Assembly: GCA_948099385.1 (NCBI GenBank)
Contig: CANUEZ040000168.1
Coordinates: forward strand, 5,123,001-5,187,000
DNA length: 64,000 nucleotides
From: Fasciola hepatica
Lineage: Eukaryota > Platyhelminthes > Trematoda > Plagiorchiida > Fasciolidae
Direction of reading: 5' to 3'
Positions within the stretch are counted from its first letter, which is position 1. Each line of letters opens with the position of its first letter. Under the pieces are notes generated by a model that was given only the letters and a program-made list of their open reading frames with translations, was not told the origin of the DNA and did no database searches. The position numbers were made by a program, and so were the translations under genes. This document shows, in pieces, positions 12,111-25,083 of this stretch.

Positions 12111-14160
12111 GCTTTATCATATCGGCCCGACAGACAACTTCGGACTTCACGGCCTCGCATTCGCCATTAGTCATAAAGTCAGCGGCATAGTCATTGCAAT
12201 CTACGCCCTGATCAATGTGGCAGACATGAAAACGAGATGAATTCTACGGCAGTCTCCAAGAGTTTATCAACCGGGTTCAGAGTCGTGACATTCTGTTCGT
12301 CGCTGGATACTGTACCGCTGATACATGTCCTCCGGATGTGTCAACGTGGCACATCCTGGGAAAATTGGGTCTTCACCAAGAATGGTGATCACCTGGTCAG
12401 TATGGCCGACGCTAACAAAATGGTCGTTTGCAGGACACGCTTTCAACACCCCTAAATACACTTACTGACGTGGTACTCAAGCGACGGTCGCACTTTGCAT
12501 CTAATCAGCCATATTCTCACGAGGTCTCGCTGGATCTCGTTTGTGGAGGACCGTCGAGTGTACTGAGGTGCCTCGACGGGAGACAAATAACACAGACCCA
12601 ACCCACTGCGTGCGCGTTCCACAATCCATTTATCCACGTGCCTTAAGTCTCTCTACCAACCCGAATAAACGTCGCGACATCGGAAAAGCCAGGAAAATTC
12701 CACGTACAATGACAACCCTATTGCCAGCCGTAACCAACACATCTCCAGTAGAAAAACGTTGGTGTGATCAAATTGACCCTTTGAGAAGCTGCTTTGAGAG
12801 ATTTACGGAAACCCAGAAGACGGCAAAAAGATCGGGTTTCTATGGACACTTCAGCTTTCAATCAAAAACATAAAACCCAACTATCAGTAAGTTAAGAACG
12901 CCGTAGACTGCGAAAGGAGGCCCAACGTTCTGTTAGGACCGATCATAAGCGTAACTGGATGGAAGCAACTGAATACAGTGAAATCGCGCCAGACACCGGT
13001 GATCTCGACCAGCTATTCCGCTTCATGTGCAACTTATTGGATTGGCGCTGCAAGCATGAGTCGCTTCTGCGGGACGCGGCCGGTCAGTTCATACCTGGGC
13101 AGAAACGAAAAATAGAGTGACGCGCAGAGCACGAACCTATAACCCTCAGCCCTTTCAGAGCCGCACGGTGTCAATTGTGATCTACTTAGTACAACTGAAA
13201 TCGCCACAGGCATCAACCAGCTAAAGAACGGAAAAGTCGCTGGAGAAAATAACACAACACCAGAAGTCTACAGGTGCTGTCTGTGTTCATTGATCGGCAA
13301 GTTATACACCCTATTGGACTTCACATGGAGAGACGAAGTCTTCCGGACTGATTGAGACACGTCTCTTCTGTTGCCCATTCCCGAGAAAAGTTGACAAGTC
13401 ATTGTGCGAGAACTGTTGATTGTTCAGCTTGACTGACGTAGCTACTAAGGTTTTCTGCGTGCTGCTATTCAGCTGCTTCCCTGCTACGAGAGACCAGACA
13501 GCCCCCAACAAATCAAAGGGGTTTTCATCGTAGCAGGGGCTGCGTGGAACAAATCTTCACGCTGCGTTTAATACTGAAACATCCCTTCAAGTCTCAGAAA
13601 TCAACTACTATCCGTTTCACTGACTTTCTTGTCGCCTTCGACTCAGTTACCCGGGAGTGTCTCTAGACGATCATGGAATCCGACGGGATGCCTGATGAAC
13701 TCGCATCGCTTCTGAGGCGATAATATTCATCCACATGGTTTGCACTCATTACCGGAGTCAGACAAGACTGCCCCCTTCTACCGGTGCTGTTCAACAACGC
13801 TTTCTATTTGACAGTCAACCAGGAACTGATCGACTACTCTGTTATGTAACTGAATCAGTTGTATATCTCAGACATGGAGTTCGCGGATGACATTATTGTG
13901 CTAGGAGACTCTTCTGATACGCTTTAACCAGCCTTGATCGAATCGACTTTGTCGTGAAGTCCATCAGGCTGAAAGTTATTAACAAAAATTAAAGTTCTGT
14001 CAACCTACTCAGCGTCATCAGATGAACAACTGCCCATCAGTGACCATTCGATCGAATTCGTCATTCAAGTACTCAGGCTCTGCATTGCTTCCGAACGGTC
14101 AGGTGAAGGGTGTAATAAAACTACGTATCTTCAACACCGGGAAAAAAATGTCAGCAGCTA
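12110..14160 (+). mobile_element. Second APE/RT non-LTR family, very degenerate
   Basis: Successive frames give endonuclease-like pieces (FGLHGLAFAISHKV, ADANKMVVCRTRFQHPL), a linker (APDTGDLDQLFRFMCNLLDW) and RT pieces (VAFDSV, then GVRQDCPLLPVLFN, then MEFADDIIVLGDS). FADD is the RT catalytic box. The order endonuclease-linker-RT is that of an APE-type non-LTR element, but sequence and spacing differ from the RTE-like copies around it. Dozens of stops mark it as old. Confidence 0.65.
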
Positions 14161-14184
14161 CGACGTGCGTTGCGTACTCTCACG

Positions 14185-16070
14185 ACTAGACTGCACCTTG
14201 AAGTGGTGTGATGACTTGCGTGCCTCTATGACCCGAAGAGCTATACAAGCTGCCTTTTTCAAGTCCGAGATGCAGTCACGTCCGAAGAGTCAGTGGGTAG
14301 AGGCCAGACTAAGTCGTCTCCAAGTTCTCCATGTTAGGCTGGCAACTCGGTAGGTAGATTCAGTGAATGAAGAACAGATTGAAGCAAATGAGCTTCGACT
14401 CAGCCACCCGACTGCCTTGCGAACAAGTTCTCGTTAAAACTAAAGGCTTCGTTTAGGAACACTTATCGTTCTGCTTTGGGGCTGGGCACTGAAGCAGTAA
14501 CCGTCGAACATCTCATGAACTGCACGACTACGGAGAATTCCATACTGCATCGATCATCGCGCGGGATAATCAGGACCGCGCTGCGCATTGCATCGAGCGG
14601 GGTGCGTAGTGCTTGCTGGGCTACTGCTCAGAATTATCTCTCATTTATTCAACCTTTATCTCCTGTCCCCAACCATCTCTCTTTGCCCCCACCTACCCAC
14701 TCATAATGCTCCCACTATTAACAACCTGTTGCTCGCAACGGTTCATTGTCAAATAGTGTCGGGGATAATCCACTGTCCTGTAACTAATTTTCTCAAGCCC
14801 CGTCAGCCTCTGAATCTGGGCTCCTTTAACGTGGATAGACTCATGCAGGTCAGTCAGAAGACGTGCCTAGCGCTCTCAATGTGCTCTCTGAAGATTGACG
14901 TGTGCGGCGTAAGTGAAACGCGTATCCAGGATTCGGGCAGTTTGATTCAGTTAACTGTTCATCGAGGTATTTTCTGTGCTCTTGAGGAGACGAAGCGGCT
15001 GGAGCTTCGTGTCAACGTGGTGTAGGAATAGTCTTGAATGACGAGGCTGAGACTGCCCTTTTTTAGACTGGATCCCGAATAATAGTCGTTTATGTGCAGT
15101 TAGACTCAAGGGGTTAGTTGGCGTTCGAAAGGATAGTTGTGCTAAGCGCAATTTGTTTGTGATCTCGGTCTATGCTCCAACGGACTACAGCTCTGACATA
15201 CAGAAGGATGAGTTCTATGATGAACTGACCAATCTCGTTCGCAGCAATAAAGGTTCTGACATTTTAGAGCTAGCAGGTGTTTTTCATGCACGAGTTGGGA
15301 AACTTATTGTGTCAGAAGCTTGTTTAGGTGATCGTTTTGCTTTATCTACTCAGCACGCGGATAACGGGGATAAGGTTCTCCAGTTTTGTGCAGACAATCG
15401 ATCATTCGTGTTTATTACCAGTTTCCGACACAGTTTACGTCACACAGCGACATGGCACTCTAACGATTCAGGTATCCTGAGTCAGATTGATCATATCAGA
15501 GAAAGCTACTGGTGGCTGAGTTCTGTTCAGAACTGTAGATCCCAGTGGTCCACGTACGTAGAGTCGGACCATGCATTAGTTTTATGCGATTATCACTCCG
15601 GCTTCATGGTCGTGGACGTAAACCGGAAACCCGATTAGCCGTGCATCGTTTATGTGGTCCAGACGTCCGCACCTGTTATGAACAGAAGTTAGCACATGAG
15701 CTTGGGTGTATGATGGGCGGTAAAGTAGATAAGCATTGGGCCCATATCCAGCAGGCGATGCACAACACTGGATTTCTCACGAGTCTGTGAGTCTAATGGA
15801 ACAAACAAATCTGTTCTCGAACTGTTTTGAGATTGATAAGATGCGGAGAAATCCACGAAAACAAGTTTCAAAAAGCTCTAAGAATGATCGGGAAAACTGG
15901 TTGGTCAGGGTAGCCGAAGAAATGTAGGTATCAGCTGCTTCAGGTAACGGTCAAAGACTGTTCAAACTTATTCGCGACACCGGTGGGCGAGGAATCGCGG
16001 TTAATGAATTGTTATGTGGTAAGAATGGGGATCCTGTTTATGGTAAAGAGTAAAGGTTCAAGCGTTAGGC
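14185..16070 (+). mobile_element. RTE-like retrotransposon, 5' end and endonuclease, 3'-truncated
   Basis: The 5' leader (CTGCACCTTGAAGTGGTGTG) is shared with 34.17 kb. The APE endonuclease follows: LNLGSFNVDRLMQVSQK, DVCGVSETRIQDSG, FVISVYAPTDYSS, then SQIDHI and SDHALVLCDYHSG. The usual GDFNA box is replaced by LAGVFHA, so a metal- or DNA-contact residue is lost. The copy breaks off near 16070, in the linker before RT. From 14571 it is near-identical to 26.09-27.60 kb. Confidence 0.82.
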
Positions 16071-16304
16071 CGAGTACCACCGTACCGGGTGTGTGCTGCC
16101 AAGATAACGCAATCGGACTGAGCAACTGAAAAGATGGGAAGCGTTTGGCTTAGTATCAGTTCATTTCGTTCAGCCGGTAATCTCACTTCTGTTCTCTGGT
16201 CTGGGTTTCCACGTCGCTGCATCGACTAGTTGGGGAAAGTATGTATCGAATAGTACAATGAATAAGCAAAAACCCTGTGGTCAGCGAAAATCACAAAGAC
16301 AAAC

Positions 16305-17030
16305 GAGGAGCCCGAATGCAGCTACGCGACACCTAGCTATGTCATTCAGTTTCTCCAACCATCTAGTAGGCTAGTCTCGTGGACCCCAATCCGAGTGTCT
16401 AACGCGTTCTACTTGGCTAAGTCCACTAGTCAAGGTTTTCATACTTATTCACCACGTCGACCTATATTTCAACTACTACATGCTTAGGAGAACGGCGTTC
16501 GCCGAACAAGTCCATCGGTTAGTATGCGTAACATATGTCTCAGTCACTCTAACCTGTTTAAATTTGGTACTTGTTCTGATTGACCACTGGTTCCCAGTAC
16601 ATAACGTCTAATTTCAACATTGTTGCACGGTGTTTTCACCACGTTCGAGCAATACTATTTTGATATCGATGCTCAGACATGGACAGTCTTTGCCCATCGT
16701 TCGTTCTCAAGGGCCATGTTTCTGAACTGTATAAAAGCATAAATGTGACAAAGGGATGTCACGCCGGCGCCACGGATGCGTAGTTTTGGTGAAAGTAGGA
16801 CGCACCTTGTGTGTGCGCGATGATATTTCATCTGATATCTGACCACCTGGTGAGATGTAACTGGTCAGGTAACAAAAGTTATGTGGTTCAGGTATAGCTT
16901 GCCGTGCCAAGACCATGTTTGGTATGATGCCAATGCGGTCCTGGCACAGCACTTTACATTTGGAAGTGCTGCGCCAAACGGTCAAAGCGACGTTCCTGAA
17001 AATGAATCACGCAAGGCTTCTGTGGATCGG
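16305..17030 (-). mobile_element. RTE-like 3' half (minus strand)
   Basis: On minus it reads SKCKVLCQDRIGIIPNMVLA, then EPHNFCYLTSYISPGGQISD and the RTHKVRPTFTKT..LWRR region of the RTE-like RT C-terminus, followed by the 3' region with the reverse complement of GACACCTAGC. A near-identical minus-strand copy sits at 39.06-39.77 kb. This one lacks about 17 nt near 16770. Confidence 0.75.
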
Positions 17031-18039
17031 TTTTTCTAGGGGGATCGTAATGGTTGCCAGATTACGCAGTTTCCTCCATTTCTCTATGTTTCAGTCCGGT
17101 ATTGTTTCTCAGTTGGCTGAGCGCGTACAGGCGTGTGGGCGTAAATTCCCTCACGATAGCCCAAGACTCTTGTCATCTGGATCAGTTCACTAATGATCAA
17201 AATCTCCCTGAACACAGCTCCTAATTTAAAAAATCCAACTCGAAGTTCTATGGATTTCAGGTTCTTATCCAACTTGTTGACTCTCGGACTATTCCGGGTC
17301 ATGAACCCTTTACAGACAATTTATTACGATCTAATAAAAAACAATAATAAACCTCATTGTGATTTCATTCTGCCGGTGATATACACTGTGCGCTTTGTTC
17401 TATTTCGATTGCAACAAGTGCGATGTGCGTGAACCCAGTGACTCACAGGTCTTTCGTCACCACTTTGATGGGGAACTCACCGTTTGGTTGTGATCGTGTT
17501 GATTTGAATAAAAACACGTCTGACCTAGAGAACAAGCACGTTGAGTTATTTTCTGTTGTTGTTGTTGTTGTGACTCTTCTCGTGTGTGTTGCCGTACCCG
17601 TTTTTTTTTACACGTCCACGACAAATCGGCTATTTGTCTCGTTCTGTTCCTCAAATGAAATGAATTATTCACATGGTAGTAGGTCCTTGTCCGACGATTG
17701 GTTGCGTTGCTCCTTTGTTTGTGCACGTTTCGCCCGGCGCATACCCATATTGATCCGTGGTCGCGGTGAAGGAAAAAGTAAAACCGGTTGTGTTATGCAC
17801 TAGCACATTGTGAATCAATAACTCAACTCCGGTTGACTTTCTTTCCCCGTGGAAACCTTGCATCTAGGTAGAGTAATTTTTTCCTTGGACTTCATTTCCT
17901 CCAGGTTATGGAATTTTTCTGTTTTCTCTCATTCGACTCGCGTAATCCACTCGGTGTCACAACAATCATCCGTTAGCTTAGGCAAACCACAAATTAATGC
18001 TCCCTCCTTCCTTTTTTTTCTTTCCTTGCAAATATGTAG

Positions 18040-18155
18040 GAATCACTTTTCGAATTTCTCGCGTTGATATCAGCCGAAATTTGGTGTACCCTCCCGAACG
18101 GATATGGATGCCCCCAAATGCCACATTGGGCGAGCTCACTGTAGAACTATGGAAG
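18040..18155 (+). CDS. USP47: USP47-like exon, phase 1 to 0
   Basis: The exon follows a long pyrimidine tract and TGTAG and ends before GTCAGT. After completing a Gly codon it codes 38 residues, starting ITFRISRVDISRNLVYPPER and ending LGELTVELWK. The pattern (a beta strand, a second strand ending in a proline-rich turn, then TLGELTVELWK as a helix start) is a ubiquitin-like fold and corresponds to the USP47 segment with TVTEFKQLISKA. Its 5' intron is 10.8 kb. Confidence 0.78.
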
Positions 18156-19369
18156 GTCAGTTTCCCGATTTCAGAAACTGCCCTTTTCTCTCTATGTGCC
18201 TTCGGGTTACTACATTACCCCCTCCCCGTTTCTCTTGTCCACCAGGCCAAGTTAGATATTCCAAATTTCCATAACACTGGTCCATTTTCATATTTTTAAG
18301 GCAGTAGTTTCCTAGAGTCAAACGCACGACCTCGGTCTTTGTCTGTTTTTACATTTTAACATGCGTCAAGCACAATGTCAGAGCAAATTTGAAAATGTAA
18401 CAGCCTAATCCGTTGAATCAAATTAGAAATTTGTGATGGTTATTTTTTGTTCGAAAATAACCTAACAAAGTTCGGATGTATTTTTACCATGCACTTCGCA
18501 CTAACGAACTGCTCGGAGAATTAGTCATTGTCCACAGAATGTCAGAAATAAAATCACCCGACTCAAAGGCCGTACACGCGTTAGAAAGGCTCTTATGAAA
18601 TGACTAAACGATATCGATGACTATTAGTTCTCAAGCTTAGAATTGCGTGGAAACTCAAACATTTAAGCAAAACATTCAAGGTCTCCTATAGATAGTTTTT
18701 CCGTTTCACTCACATGTTGTGGTGCGCAATTTTTCAGTCATGTTCAACGAACTGTCCACTTTGCCTTGAATGGTCAACCCTAAGCGTGGTTTATTGTTGG
18801 GGTTATTAGCGTCATTTGGAATAGCAGGAGAACACAGGTGCTCGCTAGACTTCTAGCTCATGGTTATCCGTGTTTCAGCCCACTTCTGCAAAACTGAATG
18901 GTCGGTTAAAAGTGCCGCAATTTCCAAACTTTGAATTCAACCTTGCTGAAAGATGGTTTGCGCCTTCGTCTCAGAATCAATGCTCAATTTGAGTAAACCA
19001 TCTTGATTTTAGCTACAATTTATTCTGTCGTTGTTGTATTGCTAGCGTTCTAGTCCTCGATTTGTGTGGACGTCTACCCACTCCTTGCGTGCTAGACCAC
19101 CTGTACATGTGACTTATGCTCGTACCTCCGATCGCTTCAGCCCCGCTAATTGAAAACCGCACGACGCGCCAATAGCGTGTTTTGTATAACAGAACGGTAT
19201 GCTGCTTAAAGCGAAGATAACAAATCCCGAGCGCGCTCGTCACATAGGATTGTTACTTCGACGGGCATGGCTCATTGAGTTTTTTTCTCTAGTTTCACCA
19301 GACCAGTTTTTAAATATTCACCCGGCCGTTTCACCTACATGCGTGTGTTGATTAGTTGATGCGGCTTGA

Positions 19370-19665
19370 CACGTCCAAAACGGTTAGTAGCTACGTAGCT
19401 AGTAGGGCTACGTGGCACCAACATTGAATCAGAGGTTAAATAAATTGGAGCGTGAAGAAGAAAACATGAGAGAAAAGTGAAGATCGTGTGCACAGTGAGA
19501 GTTCGGATGCAATTACACTTGATCGTGGCACCTAGCCATGTCACCTAATTTCTCCAACCCTGCTTCAGATGGATCTCATGGTCTCCAAGTCAGAAGCCTA
19601 ACACGTTAGTGCATTTTAGTCCCTTCAGCATGTCATGGCTCTGACCAGTTCGACCCAACTATTCT
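19370..19665 (-). mobile_element. RTE-like 3' end fragment
   Basis: GGCACCTAGCCATGTCACCT and AATTTCTCCAACCCTG correspond to the reverse complement of the element 3' coding end near 36.0-36.1 kb. It is more diverged than the 16-kb and 39-kb copies. Confidence 0.55.
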
Positions 19666-20557
19666 GTCCATCAGCGTACCAGGTACTTCTTGATTGGTCG
19701 GCGAACTGATCGAGGCAGTCGTAGGCCCGCTGCCAAATTAGTTTTGATCACGTTTATAATAATGTTATTGTCCAGTGCTGGGTACGTATGGGGAAAGATA
19801 TTTGCTATCAGTTTGTACAAGGGGAATTTTATTCCTTTTCGGATGTAACCCGTTATCAGATTCCCGAATTCCATCTCTTCCAAGTGGTGCATCCAGTCGA
19901 CAGAATGAAGGTTTTTTTCTTCGGATAGTTCTTCCTTACGTTCGGCGGGTTTGAATGCTGGTACGTACATCTGCGGGCTTAAATAAAATCCGATCTAATG
20001 AATAATAGCATGGAGCATGTAAAAGTAATGATAAAAATCTTTTTCATCGCGACACAAATACATTCCAAAAATCGTTGTTCACTACCGGTGCCAACCACTG
20101 TTTCCGAAAATAGTTGGCCACTTTTCTAGTTATCGTATATGATGCTTGAGAATCTTGTTTCCCAACAACGCAATCCTATCGATTATCTGGTAACCAGTAA
20201 AGCATCATGTTATCGGAAATGATTGTTGGCGGTATGGTGTCCAACGGACCGTTGTTCCACGTGGGTCTGTGTGCTATGCGTGTCGCTTATGGTAATCGAT
20301 GAATCGATCAATGTAATATATTGTGTTGCGTAGCTTTCCCGCCCTCTCACATAACTTCAAGATCCAGGTTGCCAATCCCAAAATTAAAAAGTACGCGGGA
20401 AAACTATTCCGCTTGTAATTTCCCTCTCAGTTCATTGTGAATCTTGCAGCGCAAGGGAGGAAGGGTTTTTTTAACTCATCTGATTTTCCTATTGTTGTAG
20501 CAGTAGTGACTTTGGACCATGAATATCCTTGACGTTGATTCAGTAGTGGTTTCACCG

Positions 20558-20560
<3 letters not shown>

Positions 20561-20608
<48 letters not shown>
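20561..20608. repeat. (TA)n microsatellite
   Basis: About 24 TA units. Confidence 0.95.
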
Positions 20609-20610
<2 letters not shown>

Positions 20611-21490
20611 GCTCCATCTGACTGACTTTTCATTTCTCCTGTTCACCGGGTTTTCTCTGAAAGTTATGAGAATTTTGTTCAGACAAAAAACGGTTCTTGG
20701 TTTACTCTGTGTGTTTACGTTCTTGTGTGTCTTATCATACGCGACAAGCGAACGTTCACGTGAATGTCCATTATTCATTGCAAGTTATTTTGTCTGTAAT
20801 CCTTCATTGCGCTTGTCGTATATCAATTCAAGTCATGGTATGAACCATCTTGCAGCCAGTCACCTGTTCGTTTCGTGTTGTTTTTTGTCAAAATGAACTG
20901 TAATACATCTTTCGAATTTGGTTTGTGACATCTAATACCGATCTAAATGTTGCTGTAAGAAAACAATACTTTTGGTGATTCTTGTTGTTATCAATATTGT
21001 TTGGTCAGCACTTCTGATCTGCATACCTCTAGACCTTAAAGTTTGTGTAAATTACAGAACAGTCTTATGGTTAGTTGTTCATATTCATCATGTTGCGTTT
21101 TTCTGACGTATTCCATTCCATGGAGTCGACTAGCGGTTCATTATGTTTATCAATGTATCTAGGGTATTGTTTGCGGTTGGTGGGTACAAGGAGTAAGTGA
21201 ACACGGAGTTCGCCATCGCTTAGCGGTGGGGATAACCGCCGTTTAATTGTGTTTCGTGCTTGACTCTCTATCGTCAAATTCTGAGTACTCTACTTGCACG
21301 TCCGGGTTGACATTGGAAGAAATGATGCAATGGTCACATTACGGCGGTCTGTCTTATAGGCTGAAGAATCTGACACCAGGTTTGCTAGCAGTTGTCTTTT
21401 CCCAGCTTCGTAATCGGAGCAGACTCAAGGGGTAAAGATTGCAGTTGGGTAAATATTTTGAGGAATGTGGTCTATAACTGAAGCTAATGG

Positions 21491-21543
21491 TGCATATATA
21501 TAATGTATAATAATTATATATATATATATATATATTTATATAT
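21491..21543. repeat. Imperfect (TA)n repeat
   Basis: TA-rich run broken by AATG and TTAT. Confidence 0.85.
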
Positions 21544-22435
21544 CAAATCCTAGTGGTTTCAGACTGCTTCAAACAGAACATAGTACAGTCAGGGAGGAAA
21601 GGGTAGATGTAGTCCGATTTCATTATTTGGTGCGAATATTTTGCTACTTTATTAGGTATATCGATAACGTCTCTACAAACATTAAAATGGATTTCAGTAA
21701 ACAACGAAAAAACTTGGTAACGTAGTTAGTCCTCTAATGTATGCCTTTCTTCGTCCCAATTCCGTGTAGTTGATATCATGAATGGGCCGTATTTCATAGC
21801 CGCATAAACCGACTGTTCTGCTGTTTATAGCGGACCATCGCGATGCTGTATATCAGTGTCTCATCGTAGCTCACGTGCTGTAGAGAATATGTCTACCACC
21901 TGAGATGTGGCGTCCCATTTCCTGTTCTGAATTTTTTTCACCGGTGTAATGCGACTCCGATTCTCACAGTGCGTGTCGCATGAGGCTATTTTCGAAATAC
22001 CTTGAGATTATTGATTTACTGGACAGTGCAGTCCTCCCTCACATTTCTGTTCTTCTTTAGTTCAGATATCCACAGGAAAAGCCACTCCACTAGCTTTCAT
22101 CTCTCAGTACCTCCTGGCAGGTAGGGTTCTGTATATTCACGAAGTTTTATGGTTCATCTGCGCTAGGCTGGAGTACACTGACATCACACAGTCATGAAGT
22201 CATCCACTCGACACGCCTACATGCCGCCTCAAATAGGTAATCTTCTTTATCTCGGTGATGTGACTGACCATCGATCCGATGGGTGCAAATGTAATGTCCG
22301 AATCACAGATACCGATGGCTTTCTTTGCAGCTGTTCATCTTATCGCCACGTTATTTGTAACTTTGCACGTTGAGTTTTGATAGTAGAGAATGATTCACTG
22401 TCGCCCTGCTTGTTATCATGCCCAACATGTTGACC

Positions 22436-22630
22436 GGTGGTGGTCGAGTGGTTTAGAGCGTTTGCTTACCACCTCAGGGGTCTGGGGTTTGAATCCCCGC
22501 CATCACCGGCTACTTTGGTGGTAGACAATAATCCACTGTCGTCCGGATCGTTACCTCACCTTCATATCTAAGGATCAGTTTACCGGTTATGCCGGATAGT
22601 GCGGGCAGCCTGAAAACATGTTCTTTTTAC
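22436..22630 (+). repeat. tRNA-headed SINE-like repeat
   Basis: The head GGTGGTCGAGTGGTTTAGAG (A box) and TGGGGTTTGAATCCCCGCC (B box) look like a complete tRNA-type promoter. The following body, AATCCACTGTCGTCCGGATC, resembles the 47.1-kb copy. It ends in a short A-rich stretch near 22615. Confidence 0.65.
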
Positions 22631-23639
22631 TTTTCGTTTATTCATTACACAACGAAGTACGACAGTTCAAGAAGGGTGCCACGGCCGGTGAAAAGCTACC
22701 GAAAGGGGAAATGACCGGCGGTGGTTGGAATCGGACCCGAGTCGTTACTGTCCTAAGTCCATTATGATAACCGTTTGACTACCGCCGGGGCTGAGGTATG
22801 TGTCCCTTCCACTGCACAAATAACCAGGCGTGTAAAGATGAAAATAGGGAATCAATCCGAACGTAATGTTCCTGAATCGTCCTTTTATCTGTCGGCGCCT
22901 GCACGCGACAGATGATTCAATTCAACACAAGTCGTGCACGAATGCAGTGGAAGAGATATATTCTGTGATTTTAAAGGACCACTGCACTATCGCGGAAACT
23001 GTGACCCGGAGACTAGGTATAGCGCGAAGTCACTTGCTTTCTCAATAGCTGGACATAGCAACCAGTTAGGCGTCTGCAATTTATTGTTTACGACCAGTGT
23101 AACTGGCAATGGAAGGGCTTGAAACTCGTAGCGAAGAAGTAACGAAGGCTTGTACCACTTCACCATCATCGGCCAATAGACCATATACGTTGAATAATCA
23201 TCATTCAGTTCCTAAGTAGCGCTCAGAATAAAACCAACGCTCTGGATAATCAGACCTACAAATATGGTTTTTATCATGATCCTATCCACACTGTTCGTCA
23301 TTTTTGCTTCTGTTTTGACTGCCAGAAGCCATGTACTAGGGGAATCGTTTTTGTCTCAGTTCTCTTCAACCCTCTCCCATTAAATGAGTACGTATTATGA
23401 GAGTAGAAACGTAGTAACCGCTTCTATGGCGAAGCGTGCAAACGCTAGAACGTCAGCCGTCGCGTTTTACGTTCCAATCCCTCTAGCCATTCTGTGAGTG
23501 GATTTCATAGACACCAGTCGGGTAACCTAACAAACCGAGTCCATTGATCAAGGCCTTTGGGCTATTCTGACATATCAGAAACGGGCTACCTTTGTCTGTC
23601 ACGAGTAGACAGCACTTTTTCATTACATGCTTGAACATG

Positions 23640-23770
23640 AGTGAAACGAAAGTTATATGCACCCCGTAGTCACGAAGACCCACTCCACTGTCAGGGATGA
23701 CTGGCAACCAGGCCCCGAGACTTGGAGTGGAGAGAACCACATGAGGTCCCAATAGGTGGCGTCCTCGTGA
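23640..23770 (-). repeat. SINE-like repeat body
   Basis: It shares CCGAGACTTGGAGTGGAGAG and GGTCCCAATAGGTGGC with the 9.4-kb and 41.0-kb copies. Confidence 0.55.
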
Positions 23771-24566
23771 CGCAAATAGCTATGTGGGTTAGCCTCTTTG
23801 TGCGAAGCTCAATTCCTATCGAGTTTACAAATATTTCGTGTACCAGTCACTTTGACAATAGGTATATACCGGTGAGCCTATAGTTCAACTACTTTCGGTT
23901 GTTTTGTGTTGCGGTGTATCGTGTCCCATTGCAGCTTTGATGGGCCCGTAAGTCCTAAGCTTTCATCTTGACTCTCAGAACTCAGCTGGTAGGGAGTGAG
24001 TACGATACTGAGACATGGGTGCCGTCCATGCTTACGTTTTCATCTCATCGACGGTCGATGAATTTTATCAATAATGTCCAAGTTTTGTGCAATCTCTCCG
24101 GGACGGGCTTCATCCTGGTTTCGCTGGGATGCCCCCAAAAGGACATAACTGACCTTTTTCTTTGCAGTAGCTTTTCAAATATCACGTAGCAAGCATGACC
24201 CTACATAACTCACTGGTATATTTACCTTCTATCTAAAGCTGTGCCCTGAAAAATCACGGATGTTTCGAGTTACGGTTGTTACAGAATACTCTCTTGATCC
24301 CGTGGGCTGCGAATAATTATTCGTGCTAGGAGATAGAGTCACTCTTTCTTGATCTGCTAACCAATGTAAGCGAATCCATTATTAGGAAGATATTCTGCAA
24401 ATAGATAAGACTCACCAACTCATGTGATTTGCCATCGATTTATAGCCTTATTATCCCTATTTATAGGCTTGTCAAACTCGTACACAATCTGTTTATCCCC
24501 GGAAATCCTCGCCCAGCAGATTGTCCACTTAATGTTTTTCTTCCTCCTTAACCCCTCAAAACACAG

Positions 24567-25083
24567 CTGTTCACTGGTCAAGTAGTCGCGGAAGACAACC
24601 TGCCCGACGAGTTCAAGCAGCTGACGGTATCCACAAACTGGAATAAACCACTCTCCGGTCTGGCCTTGCGACAACCTAATGATCACGCGGTTGGTATGAG
24701 CCTAGCCGATGTAAGTACCGTTCTTTATTCCGGAACAGACAGCCCGGATCGGTTGTCCAGCCATTTGATGGATCTTTTCCCGGCTGCTGTGTTCGACTCC
24801 AGCAAACGGTATAATGAAAATCATCCAAGCAGCGTCTTCATTTTCGTCGATCTCGGTCCGCGTGCGGACGGATTGCTCGGGATCGGTTCTTCAGCTCTGG
24901 ATCGATTTGTGTCCACGCACCCGAACTTGTGGTATTGCGATACAACTTCTACAAATCAAACTAACAACAAATCAAATGGGGCCCAAATGGAACACATTTG
25001 TCGCACATGTCAACTGCGACTCTTATTGGATCGATTTCTGTTCTGCGTCGTAGTCACTGTCACTTTGCCGACACGGAATGAAG
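24567..25083 (+). CDS. USP47: USP47-like exon, phase 0 to 1
   Basis: A 517-nt exon opening right after ACACAG (an in-frame TAA lies just upstream) with LFTGQVVAEDNLPDEFKQL, which continues the ELWK helix of the previous exon. FKQLTV..LSGLAL..LADVSTVLYSG follows the USP47 block with MRIVLE..LRLLSV..GFF..NKVFVE. The later SSVFIFVDL fits the strand NTIRLFVLL. The last third (about residues 100-172, Asn- and Thr-rich, then hydrophobic) is poorly supported. I chose the donor AAG-GTAAAA because its phase 1 matches the next exon; an earlier donor is possible. Confidence 0.65.

Larger units (their letters stand above)
19668..24566. other. Intron sequence, mostly unassigned
   Basis: It contains two TA repeats, a SINE-like copy at 22.44 kb and another repeat body at 23.64 kb. 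A 99-codon minus-strand frame at 19671-19970 (contains KEELSEEKNLHSVDWMHHL) looks protein-like in composition. It has no family I recognise and no supporting splice context. Confidence 0.4.
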
